Under the pieces are notes generated by a model, which was not told the DNA's origin, searched no databases, and worked only from the letters and a program-made list of their open reading frames with translations. This document shows, one piece after another, positions 52,901 to 64,000 of a DNA stretch of 64,000 nt. Position 1 is the first letter of the stretch, and each line of letters opens with the position of its first letter. This DNA is from Nymphaea colorata (Eukaryota > Streptophyta > Magnoliopsida > Nymphaeales > Nymphaeaceae). A program made the translations under genes and the position numbers. Location of the stretch: positions 18,801,716 to 18,865,715 of the forward strand of contig NC_045144.1 in NCBI RefSeq assembly GCF_008831285.2. The letters run 5' to 3'.

Positions 52901-53484
52901 TGCTTGTGCAACTATAGAACCACAAATTTTCATGTAAACTTGCTTAGATCATCTTTGTCGGGTATCCCTTTGCATCACAAAGCAACATGATTGTATTCTG
53001 TGTGCTTCTGATATTTTTCTTAATTAATCAACTTCTTATTGCTAAAACAGCTGTCTTGCATCAACAAAGAACAGGTCGGGTCCCGGCCGCCCGAAGGCGG
53101 TCTGGTTTTGATCATTTGTTTGCGCTTAGACCTAGTCAAGCTTAGTTTTAATACAGGCCCAAGCATATGTTTTGCAACACTGAAACCACTGACCACACAG
53201 ACTGGGCTGGCTTTGTCCTTGCAGGTCGCAACCAAGCCCAACTCGGCCCCATTCTGGACCTCCAAGGATAGTGCTTAAACTAGTGAACACAAAATGTGAT
53301 TGACTATACTATAACTTTTTTATGTATTTATTACCAACAAACTGAAGGTGTAAAGAACAGGTATAACATGATCTTTTCATCTAATAACAATACCAGTTAA
53401 CATAGTATTTCTCTTGATCTTTTCTGATTAAATTGCCAATGGTTTCATGCACTGCTGATTCATGACAAACACATATATATCAAC

Positions 53485-53531
<47 letters not shown>

Positions 53532-53940
53532 TACTGGTCATTGATGGCAAATCTAATGCCAGTTTATTCTCCTATCTTGTGTAAAGCAGCTCCCAAATGT
53601 TCTGGGCCTGACCTTTGGAACAACCCAGATGGCCTTGTATCTGTACTACAAGAACAAGTCTCCCATTGTAACAGACGAGAAGCTGCCTGAACAAGCTGTG
53701 TCCGTGAATCTGAGGGGAGGCTCAGAAGTTTATCCAGTCAATACCAAGGCTGACGAAGCCGAGAAGCTCGCTGAGGTCCGCCTCGAAGTGGAACGGCCGG
53801 AGACAGAAGCTCCTCCTGATCTTGAGAGCATTGCAGCTCAGCCTCAACTCAGGGAAGTAGAGGTGGTTACTGCTCTGCATCCCATTAGAGAACTAGAGGT
53901 GGTGACAGTGCCTGCACTCAGGGCAGTGGCGGTGGCCTAG
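49936..53940 (+). CDS. SWEET: SWEET sugar transporter (clade III type)
   Basis: A predicted 307-residue uniporter with two MtN3/saliva triple-helix bundles that passively moves sugars across a membrane. Exons: 49936-49978, 50207-50243, 50389-50599, 50679-50840, 51521-51640 and 53590-53940, with GT-AG introns of 228, 145, 79, 680 and 1949 bp. This six-exon pattern is usual for the family. First bundle: [20 protein letters not shown] to [17 protein letters not shown] and [11 protein letters not shown]. Second bundle: [20 protein letters not shown] and [23 protein letters not shown]. The MVVAHPLAF start and these blocks resemble clade III members (SWEET9-15), which mainly export sucrose; substrate is inferred. 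The cytosolic tail (from about residue 219) is unusually Glu/Val-rich, with imperfect repeats ([26 protein letters not shown]). A (GA)n tract and TATA box precede the gene, and a SINE sits in the last intron. Confidence 0.94.
51887..52112 (-). mobile_element. tRNA-derived SINE, group A, copy 3 (in SWEET intron 5)
   Basis: Antisense to the gene. The minus strand has A-box TGGCGCACTGGG, B-box GGGTTTAAATCC, a body matching the other two copies (for example GTCATAAGCCCCGAAAGG) and an end AAAAAACCACTCAC followed by an A-rich tail. It differs from copies 1 and 2 at many positions and is older or from another subfamily. Confidence 0.7.
53484..53529. repeat. (TA)n(TG)n microsatellite near the SWEET exon 6 acceptor
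   Basis: A short TA run followed by about 15 TG units, ending about 60 bp before the exon 6 acceptor. Confidence 0.85.
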
Positions 53941-56900
53941 ACCAGTAGATCATCAGGCTATGCATGTCCCTTGGGATGGCCACACCAAGGTTCATGCAGA
54001 GAAAACTGAAGAACTGGCTTCTTCCTTTTGGGGGAAGAGTTGGGGAGGCTTGGATGTGAAGTTTGTATGGTGTTGGAGGGATGGGTGCATATTGTTGGTA
54101 ATGCATGTATGAAATAATTTACATTGTAGGTTAGAGCTTGGCAGCCATGCAACAAGCTTTGTATCACTTTGGTTTTGTGATTGTGATGTTTGGATATGTG
54201 TCTTTATGTGATCAGACTATATATTAATGTTTATTCCTTTGCCTTATGGGTTTACTTCTTGATCTTCATCATCATCTTTTTTTACTATATGTTAATGCTA
54301 GTTCCTTTCATGAATTCGCTTCTTCTTCATCATCTTCTTTTTTCGAAGTCTGGAGAGTGCACCATGGTTGTTGGACAATTTACCATCTAGATCTACACGA
54401 ATTGGTTAAATTTATCTTAATAAATATATATTAATAGTTCATAGTCATTTATTTGTTTACATATTAGTGCCATTTAAAACGTTTAAAATTTGAAGTATCA
54501 ACGCCTTTTAGCTTGAAATTTCTGGCTCCGCCATTTTAACAATACCTCATTCACCAATCCATTAATCGACTGTAACTTTTGGGCCACATAGGTCCCATAG
54601 GGGTTTGTGAAAGATTAAACACTCCACTGCCTAGCCACGGTGTTTACATGAAGCTATATATATAAGGATTTGTGGATTTCTCCATTCATGTTAGGACAAA
54701 GAAATCTCTGACATCTCATAGCATACTGTCTGATGCATTGCATTGTCCAATAAAACTTAAGATGGCCGGAGGATTTCAGCTCATTTACATATAAGTATTG
54801 TAAATTCCTTGTGTTTCCTATGAGTTTGTTTATTCATCAACTTAATTTTTTGTTGTGTTCCTTATGAGTTTGTTTCTTCTTCTTCTTCTTCTTCTTCTTC
54901 TACATGATTGTTCCACAAGCCCTTCCTAATATAGCAAAAAATGATTGGGCCGTATAGGTTCCGTAGGTGTTTGCAAGAGATTGAATTCTCCAGTATCAAT
55001 CATTCAAGCTGATGATCAAGCCTCCCCTTGCCTGCCACTAAATTATTTGGTTGGTCCGCCCTTGTTGCACTAGATTAGACAGCAATCACTAATGATATAG
55101 TGGCAAATTGCTAACAATGATTGTGTTTTTTGCTAGCATCAGCACCTGAGCATTCTTCTAAATGGTCCACCATATTGGTCCCTATGGGTTGACTGGACTT
55201 TTCATTTTGACTATCAAAAATTTAAGCTTGCATTTGATTCTCTGCGGTTCTTAGATCCAAAAGAATTTCAAATCCATGATAGCTGTTCTCCATAGTTGTG
55301 TCAAGCAGTTGTGTCGAACTTGAAATCCGCAGATGAGTGATCCGTAGTAATCAAACGCGGCCGAATTGTCTCTGTATTTGTATGTGTTGGTGTGCATAGA
55401 GAGGAAGAGATTGTTCAAGCAATCAAAGTTTTGGATCAGTGTCAGTATACCATTCATTTTTAACATTTCCATTATTTCTTTACAATTTACCTTATAACTA
55501 GATCTGAACCATAAATTTTAAACATTATGGAATCCATAAATCTTTTTTCAACATTGTCGAATAATTGGGAGCATTTTCAACAAATATGCTTTACCATGAA
55601 GTCATTTTTCTTGACCAAGATTAATTGTCTCCAGTATTTCTCAGAGGATGTTTGCTTACGTAGATGACCGAGTTTTAGGGATTATAGTCTCTCCATGTCT
55701 TCAGAAGTTGTTTGAAAGCTGGAACACTTTATAAGAGTCTCATAAATCTATCCCAAAGATTGAAGCAAATTCATAAAACACCAGAACTAGTTCAATGAAT
55801 CTGTCTCAATTTTGGCGGTAGATTTATAAAACACTTACAAAGTATCCCTACTGCCAAACATGATGATCATATACACATCCTTTTTATACTTGAAGCACAT
55901 GTAAAACATGATGTGTCAATTTGATGTGATCTAACATTGCATTATGTGAAAGGCAAGGCAAGCTATCGGTTTCGGTCCCGAACACAATAAAAGTGTTTGG
56001 GGGCATCTAACAATAGGATCATAAATATGTTCCAATGATTGTTTCATTTAGATTCATATAATTTCAGAACATAGTGTTCCATGAATTTGTCTCAATCATG
56101 AAACATTGTATTAGTACCCGCCTTTGAGCGCTTGAAATGGACAAAATGACCTCGACATCAGAAAGTCAAAAAAGAAAATGACTGTTGACACAATTGTACA
56201 AGTGGCAAGCTCCCCTGTGATCTATACTAGTGACTCAAGGAAACAAGTAGTGGTTTTTCTTTTTTTCAAACAGATAAAGCACATTTGGAGTGGAAGACTA
56301 GCACACATTAATTTAACCTATTATATCTACAATTACATCATCTTTGCTATAATTATTGGGGGCACTAGTTTAACCTTCCATACCTTTAGGCAACTTCAAT
56401 GATTTTCTCTACACCAGCCCACATAATTCCTTGATTTTACATATTCATAACTTCAATGATTTTCTCTTTCATATATATTCATGCTCCTAAGAATCTAAAA
56501 TCGTTTAAATTAGTGTCCGTCAACCTAAAATTTCTGGCTCCGCCACCGCTTAATAGCTGGAGTTGGGCCGGGACTCGTATTGAGCATGCAATCTACTGGC
56601 TAGAGCTCTCCTTGATTATGCTGGCCCTTGAAATTAAGCTCAAGCTCCCAATTGTTCATCTATATGGGTGTAGTTTTAAAGAACTTCTTGAGCTTAGAGA
56701 ACTTATAGACTCAAGCTATACACAGAAGCCCATCTAAAAGATTCGCATTTATGAGTAAAATCATGGAAAGATAAAAAGAAAGATGTCTAAGATCTGTTTG
56801 AAATCTATCAATGTTTGCCATCAGCTATATATTATACATTTCGAACATATAAGTTTTTCTATGTCCATCTCTTTAATGAATGTTCAAAGTTGAATTCAAT

Positions 56901-57674
56901 CATCGAATGCGACCCGATATATAACTTGACCAGCTATTGCTAAATCATCTAAACCACATTTACATAATCAAAATTTGACTGATCACAATAACCTGGAACA
57001 CAATTCTAAAGTGCACTTATCCCTAATCTTTTTTGCAGAAGCACTCACTAAAAAAGGGAAAAGTTCTGCATTTGGGTCCCTCCTAGCACCACCACCTATA
57101 AGTGCAAACGGTTCGGACTCGTGTCGGATCCATAACTTACCACGTTCAGTTTAATTGGGTTTTGATTCAATCATTATTGCAACTGAATTATAATTTGATA
57201 TGGGTAAGATCAGAGTTCTAACTCTGATCCAAGTTCTTTGATATTCAACCAACAAGTGATGCGCCTCGGTTTTACCTCAAATTTGAGTGACCCTTACTCC
57301 TAAAGTTCAGAGCTGCATCGGTGTCAGGTAGTGAGATTTTCACGTGTTTCAGACTCGTATTTTAAATTCAAATACCTTGATCATATGTTTTTCATGTGGT
57401 TGGTTTTTTTTTTTTCTTTGAAATTTAATTAAATGAGTTTCGTTTCAAATTTGATCATACCAACTCAATGACATCCCCACTAGTGTCAATTCCACGGCCA
57501 AAACCCACTTTTGAGTTAGATGCCCATACGCTTCTTCATGGTATTTTAAGGATTGTATGGTGGTAGGTTTGGCTCAAAGCTGCCACGTCACAGGGACACT
57601 TTTTTTTCGGGACACGTCATTTCGGCTGCACTTAACACATGTACCGCGACGCTAAACAAATTTTTTTGTATTTT
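53941..57674. other. Intergenic region downstream of SWEET
   Basis: Contains a (TTC)n at 54874-54900 and inverted GGCGGAGCCAGAAATTT termini at 54515-54535 and 56531-56550. No gene is recognised. Confidence 0.5.
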
Positions 57675-57683
57675 ATACATACA

Positions 57684-57713
<30 letters not shown>
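57675..57713. repeat. (CATA)n microsatellite
   Basis: About nine tetranucleotide units. Confidence 0.9.
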
Positions 57714-57718
<5 letters not shown>

Positions 57719-59325
57719 TCTCCAACCTGGATCTCCATCCAATCATAATTGTTCAAGAAGGATTTCTCTGTTCAAACTTAAATGGAGAAATCCATAAAAT
57801 GATTTTGATATCGTTATGTATCAATTTATACTGATGGTCATTTTTATTTAGAATATCTTAAACTGATTTAAAAAGATGAAATATAAAAGTACATACTTGT
57901 TCTATTAATGGAAAGGGAATTACCCCAGCCCAATTGCATCGGAAAATACGAAGGTATCTTGTATCCGGTATATTGGCTTACATATCCCCCTCTCCCCTTC
58001 AACCATTTTTTTTTTATTTACATGTAAATTTTAAAAAAATTTAATTACGCTATATAAATTTTTTGAAAATGACATTCATAATTTAGCCTCCATCATGAAA
58101 AATTTTTAAATGCCTCTTCTTGCAACTTGTACGTTTTCAAAAGGGGATTTATGAATTACCAGAACAATAAAATATCTTGGTTGAAATTTAAAGAAATTAT
58201 ATTTATATGAACAGAAAATTAAATAGTTTTTTAAACGTCTTATCAATATTATTTTCTTTCATTAAGCATGCGTCTGTGAATTATTTTGCAAAATTAGATA
58301 GTTATTTGTAATCTTTCAAATGTAAGCATTTATATTTAAAGATATTGACAGTTACTTCTAAATTCATTATGAGAAAACTAAGCTAGAGATAAATGTTTAA
58401 AAAAAAAATTGATGTTCTAGTTTTTAGAGTTCGGTCGTATATTACTACCATGGAAAGAGAGAATGGTGGGCTGCCAACTTATCTCCCCATGCGTTTTCTT
58501 AAATGTTTAGTGGTTTGCATCACGAGTGCATCTGCCATACTCGGTCGTCTTGATTCATGACTTTTTATTTCATTATCATTTTTTTCTATTTTTATTTCTT
58601 AAAGTTTTATTATCAATTTAATTATTGTTCAGAAGAAGGTAACATATATTAGATTTATCCTCATGGATCAACCCTTAAACAAAAAGGAAAAAAATATGAG
58701 TTTTTAAATGTGTTTATGTGTGTGTGTGTGTGTATCAACTTATTGGTCACAAGACTCGTTGATTGAGCCCCCATAAGCAAAGAAGAAAAAATAGGAGTTT
58801 TAAAATATACATAAATTTAAAAAAATCTGTTCCTCTATGGCTGGATGAGTTTTTTTTTTAACTTTGCGTCCCTAAAACCCACTACAAAGGATGCATTTGC
58901 AGCGATTGAGTGCACATTTTCGAAGCTTTTAGCAATAAAAAAAAAAATCATCAGGCACAGAGGTAGCCGGCTGTGTGAGTGTGTGTGTATTACATCATTA
59001 AGTGCACAAAACAGGACGGAAAGTATACGATCAGTGCCTCAACAGTTAATTCTCATATTAATGTTCATTGTTACACACTTAATAAAAAGTGATATTAAAA
59101 AAAAAGGTTGTTGTTCATCGTTACACATTTAATGAAGAGTGACACCAAAACAAGTTGTTTACTTGTTTATATATTATGGAACATCCAACATTGAGGCGAC
59201 ACAACTTAGGAAGAAGCTGTCATAATATATAATTTTCAGTCCGATGTGGTTTTCAACCTTATCAAGATATCGTCCTTTCTTCAAATAAACCCGTACCTCC
59301 AGCTTTTGTTCCTGTCAAATCGACA

Positions 59326-59327
<2 letters not shown>
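57714..59327. other. AT-rich intergenic sequence
   Basis: Contains a short (TG)n at 58716-58733 and a duplicated stretch of about 25 bp (ttgttcatnGTTACACnnTTAAT, at 59063 and 59112). No gene seen. Confidence 0.5.

Positions 59328-59405
<78 letters not shown>
59328..59405. repeat. (CT)n(AT)n compound microsatellite
   Basis: About 20 CT units followed by about 18 AT units; read on the minus strand this is again (TA)n followed by (GA)n. Confidence 0.95.
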
Positions 59406-59406
<1 letters not shown>

Positions 59407-59949
59407 CATTGAGGAATAGTAGAAGTATTTGTGCAAATAGGTATAATCCATGTAACCCATTATAAACAACCAAAATGAAAAAAATTGAACATAGTAATTG
59501 AGAGTATATGAAAAGGAAACAACCTTATTTTTGTAGTTCATAGGATGCACATAATGGTTATGTGCAGAAAAGGATGAATTTATATAGTGTTTTATGGCTG
59601 CGTGGCGACTAGAACAATCGACCTGTCACTGCCTCAATGAACAGAGGAGAAGTTCCCATCATAGTTCAATATGAATCTTTATATCCTGAGATTTATGATC
59701 ATATATATATATAAAGAGAGAGATGGGGGGGTCTAAGATTTACACTTGAGCCCAAAGAGTAGCCAAACGTTATCATCTCCCCATTATTTTACACTTGATA
59801 AGGAGTTTGGCGTCCACCCTCTCTCCCTGTCTCTGTCAATGAGCATGGGAGATTATCGGGCTGTTTCTTGTGTTTTAATATGTCACCAAAGCATCATCTC
59901 ATGATAATTAATTAAACCAAGCTCAAGAACCTTCATTCTTCTCAGCGCT

Positions 59950-60177
59950 AGGAGACAATCAGTAACAATGCATGTGCCTTTGCTGTTGCAGATAGAATTC
60001 AGAGTGTTCTGCTGCCAATCTTATCTACGAGAACTGGGCACTCCAATAATCAAACAATCAGTGAGTGCGGATCGAGCACTAGTTGCAGATAACTTTCTCG
60101 AGGGATCAAATAGATCGGGAAAAGCTTGCCTTGATATAGAGGCTTTTCGGTTCAACTTTGCCTTCCAAATGCAAAGT
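59950..60177. other. Higher-complexity island, unrecognised
   Basis: Less AT-rich than its flanks and open in frames on both strands (59968-60219 plus; 60021-60203 minus). It could be a fragment of a gene, an organellar insertion or a transposon, but I recognise no family. Confidence 0.3.
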
Positions 60178-60630
60178 GTGCCCACCATTTTCATTATCTT
60201 CATCTCCGCTGTATCCTAGTTTCTCTGAATTGTGACTACAAACGTAAGATTTTTTTTGTTATTAGCACTCTTTCGCTCTCTAAAACTCTCTCTCTCTTTC
60301 ACCCTCTTGTTCTATGACTGGTTGCTAGTGAATGCCCACCATTTTCATTATCTTCATCTCCACTGTTTCTTAGTTTCTCTGAATTGTGACTACCAACGTA
60401 AGATCTTTTGTTATCAGCACTCGTTCTCTCTCTGTGCCTTCCTCTCTTTCTCCCTCTTGTTTTACAACTCGTTGGTAGTTAATGCCCACCATTTTCATTA
60501 TCTTCATCTCCACTGTCCCCTAGTTTCTCTGAATTATGACTACCAACGTAAGATTGTTTGTTATTAGCGCTCTTTCTCTCTCTAAGCCTCTCTCTTTTTC
60601 TCGCTCTTGTTCTAGGACTCGTTGGTAGTG
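60178..60630 (+). repeat. About 150 bp unit repeated three times in tandem
   Basis: Each unit begins CCCACCATTTTCATTATCTT; starts lie at 60181, 60335 and 60485 (periods 154 and 150 bp). Each contains tttctctgaattntgactac, followed by a CT-rich block and a nnttggtagt-like end. Copies 2 and 3 are more alike than copy 1. Confidence 0.85.
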
Positions 60631-61314
60631 CTGAATTCTGAATTTCAGCTGCTAATTTGTCTTGATCAAGAGAACATTGGTGCAAAAGATGTGGCTTCTT
60701 ACTCTTATTCACATTCATCACTATGATTTTGTTAGTCAATACTTGTCATTATGGTAGGGACGATTTACGTGCATTTTCATGATTATCTTGCTTGACATTG
60801 CGATGACGCGATGATCCTGACAACTCTCTCTCTCTCTCTCTAGAATTAAATAGAGAATGTTGGTCCATGATAAGGAAACGATTGTTTGTTTGGAAAGGCA
60901 ACAGTACTAAGGAGGAAGATTGCGTAAGCCCATGTTAATTGGATATGAATATTCCATCATATGCAATAATGCAAGCGGGCACTAAAAAGAAGGACCGACT
61001 CTTCTTCACTTGAATCCTGCTGTCCCAATATAGTGGAGACGCCTGCAATGTCTTTTTTGAATAGAATATACGAACTGTAGTTGGTGTTCAAAAGCATGTG
61101 TTCAGCTTACAACCCTTTGTTTTTTTTTTTTTTTTTTTTTAGCGGCGCAGTGGCGGAGTTAGAAATTTAAGTCAAGGTTGCCTGGTTTGTAGGAGTGATA
61201 CGATAGAGCAAGGGTTTTTTTTTTTCTTGGAGCTTTTTTCTTTTAAATATCTTATTTTTTTAACGGCTGATTGAGAAAGAGAAGAACCCATAAGTTTTGG
61301 GCATTGGTTGTGGG
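60631..61314. other. Intergenic sequence with a poly(T) run
   Basis: Poly(T) at 61120-61140, followed by a GTGGCGGAGTTAGAAATTT terminus near 61150. No gene seen. Confidence 0.5.
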
Positions 61315-61510
61315 TAAGCCTGGGCACCGGGCTGGGCCACCTCTGAATACTCGATACTCGGCTCCACTCTGGCCAAGGCCTGAAAAAAAAGGACACCAAG
61401 CCGGCCTGATAATCTATCGAGCCCGCTAGCCCGACCTTGGGTTTTAATGGTCAGGCTGGGCCTGGGTTTCGGGTGTCAGGTAAGGCGGGCTGGTCCGATG
61501 CCCAAGCTTA
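61315..61510. mobile_element. Short inverted-repeat element, GGGCC-word type
   Basis: Starts TAAGCCTGGGCACCGG and ends CCGATGCCCAAGCTTA; the ends match as inverted repeats at 14 of 16 positions. The 196 bp interior has GGGCTGGGCC, AGCCCGCTAGCCCGACC and GGGCCTGGG words. No coding capacity. Confidence 0.55.
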
Positions 61511-61773
61511 GTTGTGGGATAGGATGGCCTACCTTAAGGTGATCTAATATCACTAAAGATCTCAAATAAGAAGATTTGAAATCAAACACCTGTACCCATC
61601 CTCTTCCTTCCAACACAACCAAAAAAAAAAAATCCGAGCTCAATTGAGGCTTTGTTCACATACTAACATTCTCAAATCTTCTTTTTTATATAGTACTGAA
61701 ATCTGGTGTTTGCTTCCTTTATGTGTCCCACATAAAAGGAATCTTATATCAGAGTGTGTGCATATGTTTGACC

Positions 61774-61948
61774 AGTGGCAGAGCCAAGATTTGTTAGATG
61801 AAAGGCATTAGAGTCACAAGTTCATTTCTGAAGTGACACCCATGTAATTTTTAAATCATCTTAATTTAATTTTGAAGTCTTTTAATTGGAATTTTGATAA
61901 GCTGGTGTAGGCAGTAGCCCACACAAACCCCCATGTATTTCCGCCGCT
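61774..61948. mobile_element. GGCGGAGCCA-type short element
   Basis: Left end AGTGGCAGAGCCAAG and right end (reverse complement) AGCGGCGGAAATACATG are imperfect inverted repeats about 175 bp apart. The GTAGGCAGTAGCCCACAC block near the right end recurs at about 62778-62795. Confidence 0.45.
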
Positions 61949-63878
61949 ATTTTTGACCCTACATGCTCGCAAATATTCAACTACTGATACAGTCTTGCCC
62001 CCATTTTTCTTTTTGCCTTTATAGAAGAGGGGTTTTCTCAAGGGTGATTTGGTCATTTCATGTCTCCAAACATGTAACTTCATTTTCATTCACATCCAAA
62101 TTCAATCTGATTGCTTAATCGGATAATAAATTTTTTATTTGTGTTTGAATTTTTCAAAACGGTTCAGTCAGATATCAAATCCAAATCGGATTTATTTATA
62201 TCATTGTTGTCAACATATAAAATGGGCGAGAGATAGAAAGAGAGAGACATAAAACTTATAACCCCTTGATATAACACATTAAACATCTCATGATATGAGA
62301 ATAAATATAATTAAAATATAAAAAACATTATAAAGTTACAAAGAAAAAAAAAATGAAGTGAACAATATTAGCTAGATTTATCAAAATGAGTGAGCAACAG
62401 TCCTGAAATTGGCCGATTTGAATTAAAGTGGTAAGATAGTGACTCAAAACTCGCATTTTAATTTTTCCAAAAAAATAGGCCGAGTATTGCTGACACTCAA
62501 ACAGTCATGTGGTGAATGTTTACACCATAGATTGAGCTCTTCCATTGTGTGTTTGAGACACTCTGTCCAGCCCAAACAAACATGGTTAAAGATAACTCCA
62601 GTAACGATGGATGTGCGACACTCAAGTTAAAGGATGCACCATAAACCATGGTAGAAATAGAAAAATTAGAAGGGTCACCTGTTTAGAAACATTTATATTT
62701 GAATGGGTACTTATATATGTATGAAAATAAATATTAAATTTGTCAATACAAAAATATAGTGAATTTTAAAGAGCTTGTGTGGGCAACTGCCTACATGTGG
62801 GTACGCCATCGACCATAAACCACGCAAGTTCCAATGCAACCCTAGATCAACAAGGGAAAGGGGGTAGTCTCGCCTCTTGCAAACAGCCACTCTGTCCAGC
62901 CCAAACAAACATGCCTAAAGATAATCGGTGTATGTAAACGTCCTTCCTATAGTGCCTAAGAATGTCTTGAAAAGTATAACCAAGATAAATGGTTCAGTAA
63001 TTCTGATTGGACTCCGCTTTGTTGAATCCATTTCAAACCAAATCTGGGATTTGGTTCAGGTGGTAGTCATTCTAACTTGGATTCAGATCTAACAGGATCT
63101 GACCCGTATCCAATCTTTTCGCACCTCTACTTAAGCCCAGCGTGATTAATCAATTCATTAGGAATTTCCAAATCCAGATTTCACAATTCCTAATCATGTT
63201 CATCAAATAAAATTAACTTGTAATTGCATCAATAGAGGTTTGTTTGATTGGCTGTATTGACAAGTAAATAATGATGTGAACCAAATCTAAGTCCTTCATT
63301 TGCACAATTCTAATTCGTCTAATGAGATTAACTTGTATTGACATCTATAGAGATTCATTTGATGGATTGCAATTGCATGTGCATAATGAAACGAACAATA
63401 TCTAAACCCTTCACGACATTGGTTTATCTAATAAGATTTAACTTATAATTATGTCTATAAAAATTTGTTTGATTGATTGTAAGCACAAGTACATAACAAC
63501 ACGAACGACATTTAGGTCCGGTACACTTTAGCTTCATTTGTTGCCCCTGCTGGATCACAAGGATAATATCCGACATTATATTAGTTTTGTGTATGATCAT
63601 GCATAATCATTTGTCATACACAACTCAGTTAAAGAGTACGTACATAGATAAATCATAATCATGCGTGTGATGAACTTCACCGTATATCGCTTGCAATACC
63701 AAACTCAATAAAAAAAAAAAGTGTATATTAGAAGAAAAACGCCATATATCTATTATGTACATGGCTAGTGTATACTTCCGGCCACGTTTTGCTACTTTTT
63801 TGCTTGACTGGTATCCCAGTCACTTGAAGGAGATACATATCCAGGCTTCTCAGGGAGCAGATCAGGTCACCTGGTGGG
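61949..63878. other. Intergenic sequence to the right edge
   Basis: AT-rich, with related motifs (tttgtttgattg, tgcaattgcatg) repeated loosely between 63230 and 63500. No gene is recognised; the open frame at the right edge is inside a repeat. Confidence 0.45.
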
Positions 63879-64000
63879 TAGGGCTGCACAACAAGCTGAG
63901 CCAACTCGAGCTTGACTCGAACTCATTCGAAAAAATTCGGCTCGTGCTCTATTCGTTTATAAGTGAGCCGAGTTTGAGCTTACAAAGATACTTGAAATGA
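63879..64000. mobile_element. Left part of a TA-flanked GAGCTCGA-word element, cut by the window
   Basis: Starts TA-GGGCTGCACA, close to the left end of the element at 42205, and continues with gagccaactcgagcttgac words to the end of the window. Confidence 0.55.

Noticed and set aside
60232-60567. 111-codon open frame
   Set aside because: It lies wholly inside the 150 bp tandem repeat and repeats its own sequence. No protein family is suggested.

Overview
This is nuclear DNA from a flowering plant. All recognisable genes have introns and encode proteins of typical plant families: a SWEET sugar transporter, an RLCK-VII kinase, a DRB2-class dsRNA-binding protein and a plant DHHC S-acyltransferase. 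Intergenic DNA is AT-rich and full of (TA)n/(GA)n microsatellites, tRNA-derived SINEs and small inverted-repeat elements. I cannot place the lineage from the sequence alone. There is no bacterial, phage or organellar gene cluster.

Layout. 1-1650: repeat-rich DNA with a terminal-repeat element and an LTR-like fragment read on the minus strand. 1671-3041 (+): TIM8, a small mitochondrial import chaperone with a GC-AG intron. 3042-9001: no gene seen; one SINE and a long (TA)n tract. 9002-10735 (-): DRB2/3/5-type double-stranded-RNA-binding protein. 11303-14855: intergenic repeats. 14856-20727 (-): six-exon RLCK-VII (PBL-type) kinase with an N-terminal acylation signal. 20728-27032: gene-poor, with a 526 bp TA-flanked terminal-inverted-repeat element. 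27033-33642 (-): five-exon DHHC-type protein S-acyltransferase. 34091-34350: minisatellite with alternating 37/45 bp spacing. 34351-40166: microsatellites and SINEs. 40167-41826 (-): peroxisomal dienoyl-CoA isomerase DCI1, whose first exon is a sharp GC-rich island. 42205-49935: repeats and terminal-inverted-repeat elements. 49936-53940 (+): six-exon SWEET transporter. 53941-64000: no recognised gene; tandem repeats, element termini and a TA-flanked element cut by the window edge.

The six genes average about one per 10.7 kb and do not form a pathway or cluster. They act in different compartments: mitochondrial intermembrane space, nucleus/cytoplasm, plasma membrane, endomembranes, peroxisome and a sugar-transporting membrane. 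Exon boundaries were assigned by hand from GT/GC-AG sites, phase continuity and family conservation. All six reconstructed reading frames close without frameshifts.

I found no convincing new protein system. The most interesting signals are in the non-coding DNA: (i) several short elements flanked by TA with GGGnTGnnnA-like ends and word-like internal repeats; (ii) a fixed polarity of every compound (TA)n/(GA)n tract; (iii) several tRNA-derived SINE groups, one inside a SWEET intron; (iv) an exact 56 bp tandem duplication in an acyltransferase intron; (v) the alternating minisatellite.
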